54,979 bases of DNA from an uncultured Gemmatimonadota bacterium (GTDB taxonomy: Bacteria; Gemmatimonadota; Gemmatimonadetes; Longimicrobiales; Longimicrobiaceae): positions 1 to 54,979 of the forward strand of contig CADCTW010000102.1 in the NCBI GenBank assembly GCA_902805735.1, given 5' to 3'. Position numbers and translations under genes: made by a program. Below, in pieces: positions 34,562 through 42,969 of the stretch. The notes below the pieces were generated by a model. It was given only the letters and a program-made list of their open reading frames with translations. It was not told where the DNA came from and did no database searches. Every line of letters starts with the position of its first letter. The stretch's first letter is position 1.

Positions 34562-35593
34562 ATGACCCGAAAGCTTGCGCGCGCACTCGCCGCCGCCGCG
34601 ATCCTGGCGGTCACGGCCGCCGTCGTCCTCCGCGCCAGTGGCGGGGCGGTCGCCACCGAGTCCGCCCTCCCCGGCGGCCCCGCGTCCGCGGTGGGGGCGG
34701 CCTTCACCGCGCCGCTCAAGGATTCCGTGGTGGTGCCGCCCAAGCCCAAGCGGCAGATCATGGAGGGCGTGCAGGTGGTGGTCAACATCCCCAGCGGGCG
34801 GCTGGAGCTGATGCAGGGCGATTCGCTGGTCAAGAGCTACCCGGTGTCCGTGGGCTCGGCGCGCTACTCCACCCCCGTGGGCGACTACCTGCTCGCCACG
34901 GTGATCTGGAACCCCTGGTGGAACCCGCCGCCGGGGAGCGCGTGGGCCGCCAAGCGCAAGCGCACCCCTCCGGGCCCCGGCAACCCCATGGGCCGCGTCA
35001 AGCTGCACATGGACGAGCTGATCTACATCCACGGCACCACCAGCACGGGGCGGCTGGGCGCGCCCGCCTCGCACGGGTGCATCCGCATGTCCAACCGCGA
35101 CGTGGTGGACCTTGCCCGCCGCCTCAACGTCCTCGCCGACCCGGCGATGAGCGAGGCCGAGCTCGACCGCCTCTCGCGCGACGACCGCAGGACGCGCGAG
35201 ACGGTGCTGGCGCGCTCCGTTCGCATGCGCGTGATGTACAAGGTGGCGCGCGTCCGCGGCGAGAAGCTGCACGTGTACCCCGACGTCTACAATCGCGCCG
35301 GCGACTTCGCCGCCCAGGTACGCGCCGAGCTGGCCCGCGCCGGCCAGGACCCGTCCGAGGTGGACGCCGTCGCCATGCGCTACCTCCGCGACCGCGCCTA
35401 CGCCCGCGGCGGCGCCTCCTTTGCCCTCGCCGGCCTCTCCACCCTGCGCCCCCCCCGCCCCAAGCTCGACCTCGCCGAGCCGGCGGCCGCCCCGCCGGTG
35501 CTCGCGGAGATCGCGCGCCCGGACAGCGTCGCCGCGCCGGTCGCGGAGGCGACGGATACGGTGGCGGCGGTGACGGCGCCTGCGCAGCCGTAA
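34562..35593 (+). CDS. L,D-transpeptidase (YkuD domain)
   Basis: A protein of 343 residues with an N-terminal signal or membrane anchor (TRKLARALAAAAILAVTAAV). The YkuD domain spans about 65-200. It starts VQVVVNIPSGRLELMQGD, includes YSTPVGDYLLATV, and ends with the catalytic motif HGTTSTGRLGAPASHGCIRM, with active-site Cys near 172. Such enzymes make 3-3 cross-links in peptidoglycan or attach proteins to it. The C-terminal 140 residues are helical, then Pro/Ala-rich. The ATG at 34562 is preferred over an upstream one because it gives the signal peptide directly. A strong hairpin follows the gene, marking the left border of the defence island. Confidence 0.9.
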   Translation: MTRKLARALAAAAILAVTAAVVLRASGGAVATESALPGGPASAVGAAFTAPLKDSVVVPPKPKRQIMEGVQVVVNIPSGRLELMQGDSLVKSYPVSVGSARYSTPVGDYLLATVIWNPWWNPPPGSAWAAKRKRTPPGPGNPMGRVKLHMDELIYIHGTTSTGRLGAPASHGCIRMSNRDVVDLARRLNVLADPAMSEAELDRLSRDDRRTRETVLARSVRMRVMYKVARVRGEKLHVYPDVYNRAGDFAAQVRAELARAGQDPSEVDAVAMRYLRDRAYARGGASFALAGLSTLRPPRPKLDLAEPAAAPPVLAEIARPDSVAAPVAEATDTVAAVTAPAQP

Positions 35594-35617
35594 GCGACGC
35601 GGCGGCGGAATGTATAC

Positions 35618-35647
35618 GGCCCCCAACCCAGCGGCGGGTTGGGGGCC
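35618..35647 (+). terminator. Intrinsic-type terminator after the L,D-transpeptidase gene
   Basis: A perfect 12-bp stem (GGCCCCCAACCC / GGGTTGGGGGCC) with a 6-base loop, followed by TTCTGCT. It starts 25 bases after the stop. The T-run is weak, but stem strength and position support termination. It may also serve the opposite-strand methyltransferase gene that ends at 35667. Confidence 0.75.
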
Positions 35648-35666
35648 TTCTGCTGGACGGCTGAGC

Positions 35667-36896
35667 TCACACAGCTTTAAGTTCGCGTCCTATCTCATGC
35701 CCATGCAGGAGGTCTCTACCGAGCCCATGACAGCGAATGTACTCTGCAATCCCCCAGGCCATTAGAGGAGGGACGGCATTCCCGATCTGGCGGAACCGAT
35801 CTCCGATGTTCCCGAAGAACCTGAAGTCGTCAGGGAAGCTCTGCAGACGAGCAGCCTCCCGGATCGAAAGAGTGCGCGATTGCCCAGGATGGATATGAGA
35901 ATAACCGTCCTTTGCAAGGTGGGCGGTCACAGTCCACGAGGGACGCTCCCAGTAGAGACGTCGGTACTTGTCTTTGAAGATATCGTCCCGGTACCGTTTA
36001 AATCGCGCATCTAAGTCCACGTAGAGCATGCCTTCGCTCATCGTGGAGAATGCCTCGAGATCCTGCTCGTTGTGCACGCGCGTGACGTGATCCGTCACCT
36101 GTTTCGGATTGCACCCCTGGCGCATCAGCCGGGCATAACCTGAGGGCCGGCCCACCTTGCGGTGGTAAATCATTGGGTCTTCGGACGCCCCGTGCTCGAT
36201 CGGCGGCAGATCGGCGATCGCGTCACGTACGGTAGTCCCGCTCCCAAGTCCCAATCTCCGCCGGAATCGCCCCGCGAAAGACCTTATCCTTGTGATATCG
36301 AAGTCGAATCCCGAGCCTCGCCGGACGCCGAGGAAAATCAGGCGTTCTCGATCCTGTGGGACGCCAAACCAGCGGGCATTCACGACCTGATACGTGCAGG
36401 TGTAGCCCAGATCCTCAATGTTCTTAGCAACGGCCTGGGCGATGTTAACACCTTCAATCGAGAGCATTCCCGGTACGTTCTCCATTACGCACACCGGGGC
36501 CTCGAAATGCTCTACGTACTCAAGAAAGCGGCGATAGAGCTGATTCCTCGGATCGTTGAGCAACTCGGTCGCGACCCCGCGGATAGAGCGTATCTTCCCG
36601 CGGCCGGCACGTGACCACCCCTGGCACGGCGGTCCTCCTACAACGGCGAAAGGCGTACGATCGCTTGCCGGCAGCAGCCCACCCAGCTCCTGGGGGGTAA
36701 ATGTGCTGAGGTCTCTCTTTAGCGTGAGCCCATGGGCATCCCCGAAATTCCACTCGTGAGACCGGAGAGCGGGCACATCCGAATCGAGCGATGCGACGGG
36801 GCGAAAACCAGCCCGTGACCAGCCCCAGGAGATCCCGCCCGCACCACAGAACAAATCGAGAAAGCCCCGTCCCTCAGGGGTAGCGCGTTGCGCCAT
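35667..36896 (-). CDS. DNA (cytosine-5) methyltransferase 1
   Basis: A 409-residue enzyme that would methylate C5 of cytosine in a specific DNA site. Motifs in order: I FLDLFCGAGGISWG (12-25); IV VVGGPPCQGWS with catalytic Cys91; VI ENVPGM; VIII PQDRERLIFLG; a target-recognition region of roughly 150 residues; IX (LSIREAARLQSFPDDF); and X QIGNAVPPLMAWGIA. Length is normal for a single-domain enzyme. It is last in the minus arm of the island, 238 bases after the AIPR gene, so it may have its own promoter; a small palindrome lies in that gap at 37053-37070. Its target-recognition region is unlike that of the second methyltransferase, so the two should modify different sites. Confidence 0.93.
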   Translation of the reverse strand: MAQRATPEGRGFLDLFCGAGGISWGWSRAGFRPVASLDSDVPALRSHEWNFGDAHGLTLKRDLSTFTPQELGGLLPASDRTPFAVVGGPPCQGWSRAGRGKIRSIRGVATELLNDPRNQLYRRFLEYVEHFEAPVCVMENVPGMLSIEGVNIAQAVAKNIEDLGYTCTYQVVNARWFGVPQDRERLIFLGVRRGSGFDFDITRIRSFAGRFRRRLGLGSGTTVRDAIADLPPIEHGASEDPMIYHRKVGRPSGYARLMRQGCNPKQVTDHVTRVHNEQDLEAFSTMSEGMLYVDLDARFKRYRDDIFKDKYRRLYWERPSWTVTAHLAKDGYSHIHPGQSRTLSIREAARLQSFPDDFRFFGNIGDRFRQIGNAVPPLMAWGIAEYIRCHGLGRDLLHGHEIGRELKAV

Positions 36897-37052
36897 CAGT
36901 CTCCTGTCGCTGATCTATAAACCGAAGGGCGCGATGCGGCATCGGAACGGGCCCAAAGCTACCAGGTGCCGGCAGGTCTGTCCAGGCCAGCGACACCATA
37001 GAAACTACCGGTTTCTTCGGCAAGCCGAAGGGGAGTCCGGAGGACGGAAAAT

Positions 37053-37070
37053 ACGTCAGGTGTCTGACGT
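37053..37070. promoter_or_regulatory. Small perfect palindrome upstream of methyltransferase 1
   Basis: ACGTCAG-GTGT-CTGACGT, with 7-base perfect arms, about 160 bases upstream of the methyltransferase start, in the only sizeable gap of the minus arm. It could be an operator or a hairpin after the AIPR gene. No controller-protein gene is visible. Confidence 0.3.
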
Positions 37071-37134
37071 CGGCACGGGTCAGATCCCCGAGCTATGGTC
37101 GTCCGAACGTGGCGCGATTCGCTCCGCCGCTCGT

Positions 37135-38922
37135 TCATACCAGTGCTCGAACGCCCGGGAGTGCGGCTTTGAGCTCTTTCATCGCTTTCCAGCACTCCTC
37201 CCGCTTGCACCATTCAGTCACGTTGCGGCCGGCAGCGGTGCCAATGATCTGGCTGTAGACCAACGGCGCCCACGCTTGGAGGATCTCCTCCAGCGCCAAC
37301 GGGGTGGACTGAGCTTCCCAAACCGCGTCCAGTGATATGTCGTCCCCAAAACGAAAAGCAGTGTACGCTAGGGTATACGCAACCGTATTGGCACGGTAGC
37401 CAGGATACCCCTGGGCCCGTACGATCTGTTCGGTTCTCTTGAACAGAATGGCCTGAGCCACGACCTGCCGGTAGAACGCCGAATCGGGTATGAAGCCGGG
37501 CCCATATCGATCTTTGAGCGTGTCCATAAACGAGACGAAGTTCTTCTGTCCGCCACGGCTGACGATGTGTGGCTTTTGTCCCCAGGCATTCAGGTACTTC
37601 GCAAGATCTGTTTTAGTGAAACGCTGTGACGGGGGGATCTGCTGATCAAACATGCGCCGCCGCGATGGGGTCGGGGCCTGCCTCGCCCGTTCCACTTCGT
37701 ACTGCCCGCGGGCGCGCTCGTAAAACCATTTGCTCTGCTCTCCTGGAACCCACTGATACAACGAGAGTCGCTCCAGCTCGATATGAAATTCGTGGTTCGC
37801 CGAGAAGTCGGCTACCTGCACAGCATTCTGGGTATTGGAGAACTGAGAGATCAGCGGAACCATTCGCTCCGAATCAGAACCCTGCAGCACCGTAAGCTTC
37901 GCCTGGACAAAAATCCTGGAGATGTCGGTCCTGTCTACGACCTTTGCGCGGTGAATGGAAGCTGTGGTCTGTCCTCCGTTGACGATCTGTAGCCCCCTGA
38001 CCCAGGTGAGCAGGTGCCGCCCCTCAGATCGACGTACGCGGATCTCCACCGCCGTCATCGACAGTCCGTTGTTGTACGGGAAGAACTTGCCGGGCTCATT
38101 GCGGATTGTGTCACGGATACCGCGGTTAACCTTTCCCCGCGCCTGCAGGAACGATCTCACATTTAACTCAAGCAGGCGTGAACCATGACGGTCGTACAGC
38201 TGATACAGGACGTCTGCTGGAAGTGCAAAAAGGTACGCAACATAGCCCTCTTCGCCGCTAGGTACCGGAAGGCATGGGATTGCCTGTCCACACTCTGCCT
38301 CAAAATCGATCTCCACAGCTTCGTGGGCCATTGTAGACCCGAGCGAGCGAAAGAGTCGTTGTATGTCCCAGAAATGTACTTGGACCGTTACCCTCCGTCC
38401 TTCGACCCGCTCCACAGTCGGCGGGGGTTCATCCAGCCGTATCAACCCATCTGTAAGCACGAAGATCCTGACCTTCCGAACAGATGACTTTAGATCGTGT
38501 ATCGCACGGGCCATCTGAAATGCTTCCGACCCGGGTTCCATTGCGGCGTGTCGTCCCTCGAGAGACCCGCGCAAGAACCTCGTGGCGTGCTCGATTGCGT
38601 CATCGACTTCCTTCTTGCGAAGGGGTTCTGGGTGTTCGTGCTGCTGGAACGCGCACACGAACAGGTCCACCTGGTCACCTTCTTCGGAGAGCCCGTAACC
38701 ACTGGCTTTCACCCGGGCATTACCGAAAAACCCTGCATAGTGACACGGCTGCCCGTCCTCAATGACCCCAGTGTCGCCGAGGTCGTCAAGTACAAGCTCT
38801 ACAAAGACACTTTCCCGGAAATCTCCCGGAAGTTCTTCGCCCGTAACGGGATCATACCCGCCATGTGATCTCTCGATCACGCGGGCCATATACTCGGTGT
38901 GGAACTGTTCAACAGTCGGCAT
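37135..38922 (-). CDS. AIPR-family phage-resistance protein 1
   Basis: A 595-residue protein with the AIPR domain (abortive infection phage resistance, Pfam AIPR). Hallmarks are RLLELNVRSFLQARGKVNRG (about 247-266), FFPYNNGLSMTA and GLQIVNGGQTTASIHRA (near 311), then STNTQN-like FSNTQNAVQVADFSAN and WFYERARGQYE. The N-terminal 200 residues are predicted alpha/beta (VRIFVLTDGLIRL, HFWDIQRLF). The biochemical role of AIPR proteins is unsettled; they occur in abortive-infection and restriction-like loci. It is clearly paralogous to the product of 46902-48998 but lacks that protein's extra C-terminal 100 residues. It lies 110 bases after the glycosylase gene and is transcribed with it. The start at 38922 matches the N-terminus of the paralogue. 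Confidence 0.88.
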   Translation of the reverse strand: MPTVEQFHTEYMARVIERSHGGYDPVTGEELPGDFRESVFVELVLDDLGDTGVIEDGQPCHYAGFFGNARVKASGYGLSEEGDQVDLFVCAFQQHEHPEPLRKKEVDDAIEHATRFLRGSLEGRHAAMEPGSEAFQMARAIHDLKSSVRKVRIFVLTDGLIRLDEPPPTVERVEGRRVTVQVHFWDIQRLFRSLGSTMAHEAVEIDFEAECGQAIPCLPVPSGEEGYVAYLFALPADVLYQLYDRHGSRLLELNVRSFLQARGKVNRGIRDTIRNEPGKFFPYNNGLSMTAVEIRVRRSEGRHLLTWVRGLQIVNGGQTTASIHRAKVVDRTDISRIFVQAKLTVLQGSDSERMVPLISQFSNTQNAVQVADFSANHEFHIELERLSLYQWVPGEQSKWFYERARGQYEVERARQAPTPSRRRMFDQQIPPSQRFTKTDLAKYLNAWGQKPHIVSRGGQKNFVSFMDTLKDRYGPGFIPDSAFYRQVVAQAILFKRTEQIVRAQGYPGYRANTVAYTLAYTAFRFGDDISLDAVWEAQSTPLALEEILQAWAPLVYSQIIGTAAGRNVTEWCKREECWKAMKELKAALPGVRALV

Positions 38923-39032
38923 TTGCGATGGTGCTCAGACGAATAGGTGTTGACCAGCGAGCCCTGCCCCCAGAAGAACTGGAACGCATGTGCGCCCGAG
39001 AATTGAGACGAGATGGCACGGTGAGATTCCGA

Positions 39033-39740
39033 TTAAACGCGCGTCGTCTGCCTGCTCCGTCGGTCACGGGGTCTGCCGATCCGTGATGCGCCTGTCTGGC
39101 AGAACGGCAGCAGGGGGCAGACGTCGCATCGAGGCTCTCTGGGAGTACATACCGCGGCAGCGAGATCGAGCAGCGCGAAATTGAATTCACGGGGCCTCTC
39201 CGGGTCCACGAGCACCTGAAGAACCTTCTTGAAGCGTGGACTGCGACGAGACGAATCATTGACATGAACCCGGAACAATCTCCCGGTGACTCGGACGGTG
39301 TTCGTGTCGAGAATTGCCTCCGGCTCTGCAAAAGCAAAGCAGCGGACCGCGCCGGCGATATAATGCCCCACGCCTGGGAGCGACAGCAGGTCGTCCAGAT
39401 CGCGCGGGATCGTACCTCCGAATCGCTCCTGAATCGTCGCCGCCATCGCGTGCAGGAGGTCCACACGCCAACGCAAGCCTGCGGCGTGAAGAATCGTATG
39501 GAGCGCGTCCAGGGGGGCCGCGGCAAGAGACGGTATGTCCGGGTATCTCTCGAGAACGCTGAGATACAGGGGAACGACCTGGCTGGCACGGGTTCGATGG
39601 AGCAGCACTTCCGCTAGTAACACGGCATAAGGGTGCTGCGTCTCGCGCCACGGGAAATGTCTACCCTCCGCTGCTCCCCATTCAACCAGCGAATCCCGCA
39701 TACGTTGCCTGTCGAAGGAGTGCGCAAGCGGATCATTCAT
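39033..39740 (-). CDS. HhH-GPD DNA glycosylase, Mig-like T:G mismatch type
   Basis: A 235-residue member of the MutY/Nth superfamily. It has FPWRETQHPYAVLLAEVLLH (29-48; Glu44), the helix-hairpin-helix LPGVGHYIAGAV (121-132), ILDTNTVRV (Asp145), and a 4Fe-4S motif with Cys198, 205, 208 and 214 (C-x6-C-x2-C-x5-C). In the hairpin, Nth has a catalytic Lys and MutY a Ser, whereas this protein has Tyr127. That is the residue used by the archaeal thymine-DNA glycosylase Mig (Tyr126), which is likewise encoded beside a C5-methyltransferase restriction system. It also lacks the C-terminal 8-oxoG-recognition domain of MutY. It probably removes T from T:G pairs made by 5-methylcytosine deamination, doing the job of Vsr. 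The ATG overlaps the upstream methyltransferase stop by 8 bases (39733-39740). Confidence 0.87.
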   Translation of the reverse strand: MNDPLAHSFDRQRMRDSLVEWGAAEGRHFPWRETQHPYAVLLAEVLLHRTRASQVVPLYLSVLERYPDIPSLAAAPLDALHTILHAAGLRWRVDLLHAMAATIQERFGGTIPRDLDDLLSLPGVGHYIAGAVRCFAFAEPEAILDTNTVRVTGRLFRVHVNDSSRRSPRFKKVLQVLVDPERPREFNFALLDLAAAVCTPREPRCDVCPLLPFCQTGASRIGRPRDRRSRQTTRV

Positions 39741-40959
39741 CGGAACTGATGCCCCCGACTCCGCCCTCCAGCATCTCACGTACAACATGCGCGCATGCTT
39801 CCGAGAATACCGGGCTCACCACGTCAGCGACCATCTGGTAGCGTTTTGGCAGCGGGATCCCCTCGGGAAAATGGAAGTCCCTTGGAAAGCCCATGATACA
39901 GAGTAACTCACGAACGGACAGGATGCGCTCCTCGAACCCGGCCTCACCCGCTTCGGGATGCAGCACATACGTCTTTGTGACGTTGCCGAAAGAGGGTGCG
40001 GGAGTATCATAAGCGAGACGGCGCCATCCGTACCGGCCAGTTCGGTACCGCTCCCGATATTTCTCAATTGTGTTTAACTGCGGCCACGAGTGGTCACTCA
40101 CGCCATCGCGATCCACGTCGCGCAACCATTCGATCACATCCCTCACTGACGAGGGCTCCCGAAGCCGATCTGCGAGACGGGTAAAAAATCCGGTTGCCGC
40201 ATCGTTGGAACCACGTACTCCGACGGTGACCAGGCGCTGCCGTGCCGTGGAGGCCCCGAACTGATCGTACCTTACCACCATTGCGCGGATGCTGTACCGG
40301 GGATCTGCCCTGCGCAGGAGCTCACACTGCTGCTGGTATACGGCGTCCTGCCAAACCGGCGGGACATTCTCAAAGATGAAGATTCGCGGTCCAATGGCTT
40401 TCACGAAATCGAAGAAGCGGATGAGGAGTGGCTGATCCGCGTGATCCGCGCTTCGCCGCCGCTGGTTCATCAAGGACCACGGTCGGCATGGAGGTCCACC
40501 AATCAGTACGGTCGTGCCTTCCCCAACAGCGAGTACCTGTTCGTTGGAGTCCACCTGCGAAAGGTCGATCGTATATGCCGTGCCGATATCCCAACGTCGG
40601 AAGACCATCTGGGTCCACGGAATCCTATCCACCCCCACTACATCGAAACCAGCCCGGCTGAATCCTAACGAAAAGCCTCCCATCCCGGCGAACAGGTCGA
40701 GAACCCTAACCCGTTCACCACCAGAGTGCATTACGGCTCCCGTGCTCACAGCAGGAGGGAACTCCAGCGGAAAGAGCTCATTCGTATGCTGCACGCCAAC
40801 TGCAGCCACAAACTCGGAAAACCGGACCACCGACGGAATCAGGGACTCCGCTTCGTCAGCTCGCTCAACCGTGTCGCGATGGCTGTCGAACAAATCCATC
40901 TGCCGGACAGCACCTTCTTGTGAGTCTGGGATCTGGACGGCTGGCTCTGTGTTCTGCAT
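39733..40959 (-). CDS. DNA (cytosine-5) methyltransferase 2
   Basis: A C5-cytosine methyltransferase of 408 residues from the ATG chosen here. A GTG at 41085 would add 42 residues, and since TATGAT lies just upstream of it on the minus strand, the longer form cannot be excluded. The first 80 residues are unassigned. Then motif I VLDLFAGMGGFSLGFSRAGF (87-106), motif IV LIGGPPCRPWS with catalytic Cys158 (PCR rather than PCQ), motif VI FENVPP, motif VIII STARQRLVTVG, and motifs IX-X (SVRELLCIMGFPRDF, YQMVADVVSPVFSEA). Motif X is atypical: VADVVSPVF in place of GNAVPP. It is first in the minus arm, divergent from the GHKL gene, and overlaps the glycosylase gene downstream. It is clearly distinct from methyltransferase 1. 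Confidence 0.88.
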   Translation of the reverse strand: MQNTEPAVQIPDSQEGAVRQMDLFDSHRDTVERADEAESLIPSVVRFSEFVAAVGVQHTNELFPLEFPPAVSTGAVMHSGGERVRVLDLFAGMGGFSLGFSRAGFDVVGVDRIPWTQMVFRRWDIGTAYTIDLSQVDSNEQVLAVGEGTTVLIGGPPCRPWSLMNQRRRSADHADQPLLIRFFDFVKAIGPRIFIFENVPPVWQDAVYQQQCELLRRADPRYSIRAMVVRYDQFGASTARQRLVTVGVRGSNDAATGFFTRLADRLREPSSVRDVIEWLRDVDRDGVSDHSWPQLNTIEKYRERYRTGRYGWRRLAYDTPAPSFGNVTKTYVLHPEAGEAGFEERILSVRELLCIMGFPRDFHFPEGIPLPKRYQMVADVVSPVFSEACAHVVREMLEGGVGGISSDE

Positions 40960-41439
40960 TTTGGATAGACGGATGGACTTCCGGAGGTGTTGAGAGTGGG
41001 ACCACACCGCTAGACGAGCACTCAGCCGCCAATCCCAATCATCTTCATTGGCGTCCTTTCCCACAATCCTGCGCCCTGTTGCCACTCATCTGATTCACGC
41101 CCTCGTGCATCATACTGATAACTGCAGTACGGGCGCGGAAGACGGAACACTCTGACAGGTGACCCGGTTTAGCCCCGGCCGCGGACGGTTGGAAGCTAAC
41201 ATCCTTGTCGATTTCGGCCCAGAGTGGTGGTGCCTGATCACATGAGCGTTTCGACGTACGGATTCGCTCCCCACGTACGGTAGCAGGTTGAAGGGGGTAA
41301 CGGCGCCCGCTGAACAAATCGCGCCTCCACAACGGTGCCGTTGCTTCGGGGGTGCGGCAGCGGACTTGAGAATCAATGGGAGTCGCCGAGCCGGCCATCG
41401 CTCCGGACGGGACACCCGCACGACAATGGGCACACATCC
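40960..41439. other. Divergent regulatory region of the defence island
   Basis: No gene apart from a possible 42-codon extension of methyltransferase 2 (to 41085). It must drive both arms. On the minus strand, TATGAT near 41107-41112 is a good -10 match without a clear -35. Two direct ACGTACGG repeats (41254-41261 and 41273-41280), 19 bases apart, could bind a regulator on one DNA face. The short frames here do not look coding. Confidence 0.45.
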
Positions 41440-42969
41440 GTGGCTGAAGCAGAACTCTTATACGATGACATAGCACCGCGGGCATCCGCGATGATCGAGT
41501 CGATGCGCGCCTACGGCTATTCGGTTCCAACCGCGATTGCCGACCTGGTGGACAACAGCATTGCGGCCCAAGCAACGCACGTCTGGCTGCAGTTTCACTG
41601 GTCAGGAGCGAACTCGTTCATCAGCGTCACGGATGACGGCGCAGGAATGAGCGAGGGACAGCTTCGGGATGCAATGCGACTGGGTAGTACCAGCCCTCTC
41701 CACGTACGCGATCCGAAGGACCTTGGGCGATTTGGGCTCGGGCTGAAAACGGCCTCCCTCTCGCAGTGCCGGCGGTTAACAGTCGCTTCGCGACAGTCAC
41801 CCGGAACGGATGCAGTCCGCCGCTGGGATCTGGACTTCCTCGCCAGGAACCCGGAACGTGGCTGGCACCTGCTGCGTCAGGCGCATCCTGGATCCGAGAC
41901 ACTCGCCCAGGTTCCGGCCCACCTTGATTCCGGTACGGTGGTGCTCTGGGAATGCATGGACCGGGTCGCAGGGGATACAACCGCCGACGACGCGAAGCGC
42001 CATCAGCAATTCCGGGACACGATGGACCGGGTCGAGGCCCATCTCGCCATGGTCTTCCACCGTTATCTAACCGGCCCGAAGGCACGCCTTCGCATCCTGG
42101 TCAACAATGCGCCGGTCAAGCCCTGGGACCCATTCGTCGAAACCCACCCGGCGACACAGGTGAGCCCCGAGGAGAAGTTCAACCTTGGCACAGGCAACGA
42201 GCCGGTCCGTATTCGAGGTTTTGTACTCCCGCACAAAGACAAAATGGGAGACGACCTCCACGCGATCACATCAGGGCCCGCAGGCTGGAATGCGCAGCAG
42301 GGGTTCTATGTCTATCGCAACGACCGCCTCATCGTGGCGGGAAGCTGGCTCGGCTTGGGCGATGGCCGCCCCTGGACAAAGGAAGAGCATTACAAGCTGG
42401 CCCGCATCAGCGTGGACATCCCGAACTCAATGGACCACCTCTGGCACCTGGACGTAAAGAAGTCGAGCGCACAGCCGCCGCCGCAGATCCGCGAGTGGCT
42501 CACCGTTAGGGCGAGGCGCATCCGTAGCGACGCCCGCGCGGTATTCGCGCACCGCGGGAGCTACGGCCAGCGAGCCGAGCGCCGGGAATATGCGCGTCCG
42601 TGGAAGCCGGTCCGCAGCAACGGTACGGTTGCGTACCGCATTGATCGGGAGCACCCGGTCATCGCTGCCCTGATCGCTTCGGTTTCCGGAACGATCAGGG
42701 CGGAGCTGGATGCGGCGCTGCGGATTTTGGAGGCAACCGTTCCCGTCGAGCAGATCTGGCTCGACACGGCCGAAACCCGGGATATTCCTGCAAGTCCGTT
42801 CCGGGAAGCCACGTCGCAGCAGATGCGCATCCTCGTGGAAACCTCTTACCACGCGATTCGCAGAAACCGAGGGCTGCCCCACACGGAAACCGTAGACCTC
42901 ATGCTTGGGCTTGAGGAGTTCGCGAATTCTGAGGCACGCGCCATCATCGGTACTCTTCCATCCAATTGA
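41440..42969 (+). CDS. GHKL ATPase of the MORC/paraMORC type
   Basis: A 509-residue protein from GTG 41440. The ATP-binding Bergerat fold is near the N-terminus: N box AIADLVDNSIAA (about 29-40), G1 VTDDGAGMSE (62-71) and G2 DLGRFGLGLKTASLSQ (94-109). An S5-like second domain follows (about 220-340, including GFYVYRNDRLIVAGSW), and the C-terminal 150 residues are helical. The layout matches the prokaryotic GHKL ATPases linked by comparative genomics (Iyer, Abhiman and Aravind 2008) to restriction-modification systems with superfamily 2 helicases and nucleases. It likely clamps or remodels DNA in an ATP-driven way. The frame is open to 41335, but that extension is unlike a protein start. The stop overlaps the Z1 gene start (TTGA, 42966-42969). 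Confidence 0.87.
   Translation: MAEAELLYDDIAPRASAMIESMRAYGYSVPTAIADLVDNSIAAQATHVWLQFHWSGANSFISVTDDGAGMSEGQLRDAMRLGSTSPLHVRDPKDLGRFGLGLKTASLSQCRRLTVASRQSPGTDAVRRWDLDFLARNPERGWHLLRQAHPGSETLAQVPAHLDSGTVVLWECMDRVAGDTTADDAKRHQQFRDTMDRVEAHLAMVFHRYLTGPKARLRILVNNAPVKPWDPFVETHPATQVSPEEKFNLGTGNEPVRIRGFVLPHKDKMGDDLHAITSGPAGWNAQQGFYVYRNDRLIVAGSWLGLGDGRPWTKEEHYKLARISVDIPNSMDHLWHLDVKKSSAQPPPQIREWLTVRARRIRSDARAVFAHRGSYGQRAERREYARPWKPVRSNGTVAYRIDREHPVIAALIASVSGTIRAELDAALRILEATVPVEQIWLDTAETRDIPASPFREATSQQMRILVETSYHAIRRNRGLPHTETVDLMLGLEEFANSEARAIIGTLPSN

Noticed and set aside
36934-37335. 133-codon plus-strand frame in the gap between methyltransferase 1 and AIPR 1
   Set aside because: Half of it lies antisense to AIPR 1; no ribosome binding site or recognisable domain.
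39033-39740. Ordinary housekeeping MutY
   Set aside because: Tyr instead of Ser in the hairpin, no C-terminal MutY domain, and overlap with a methyltransferase gene argue for a Mig-type enzyme.
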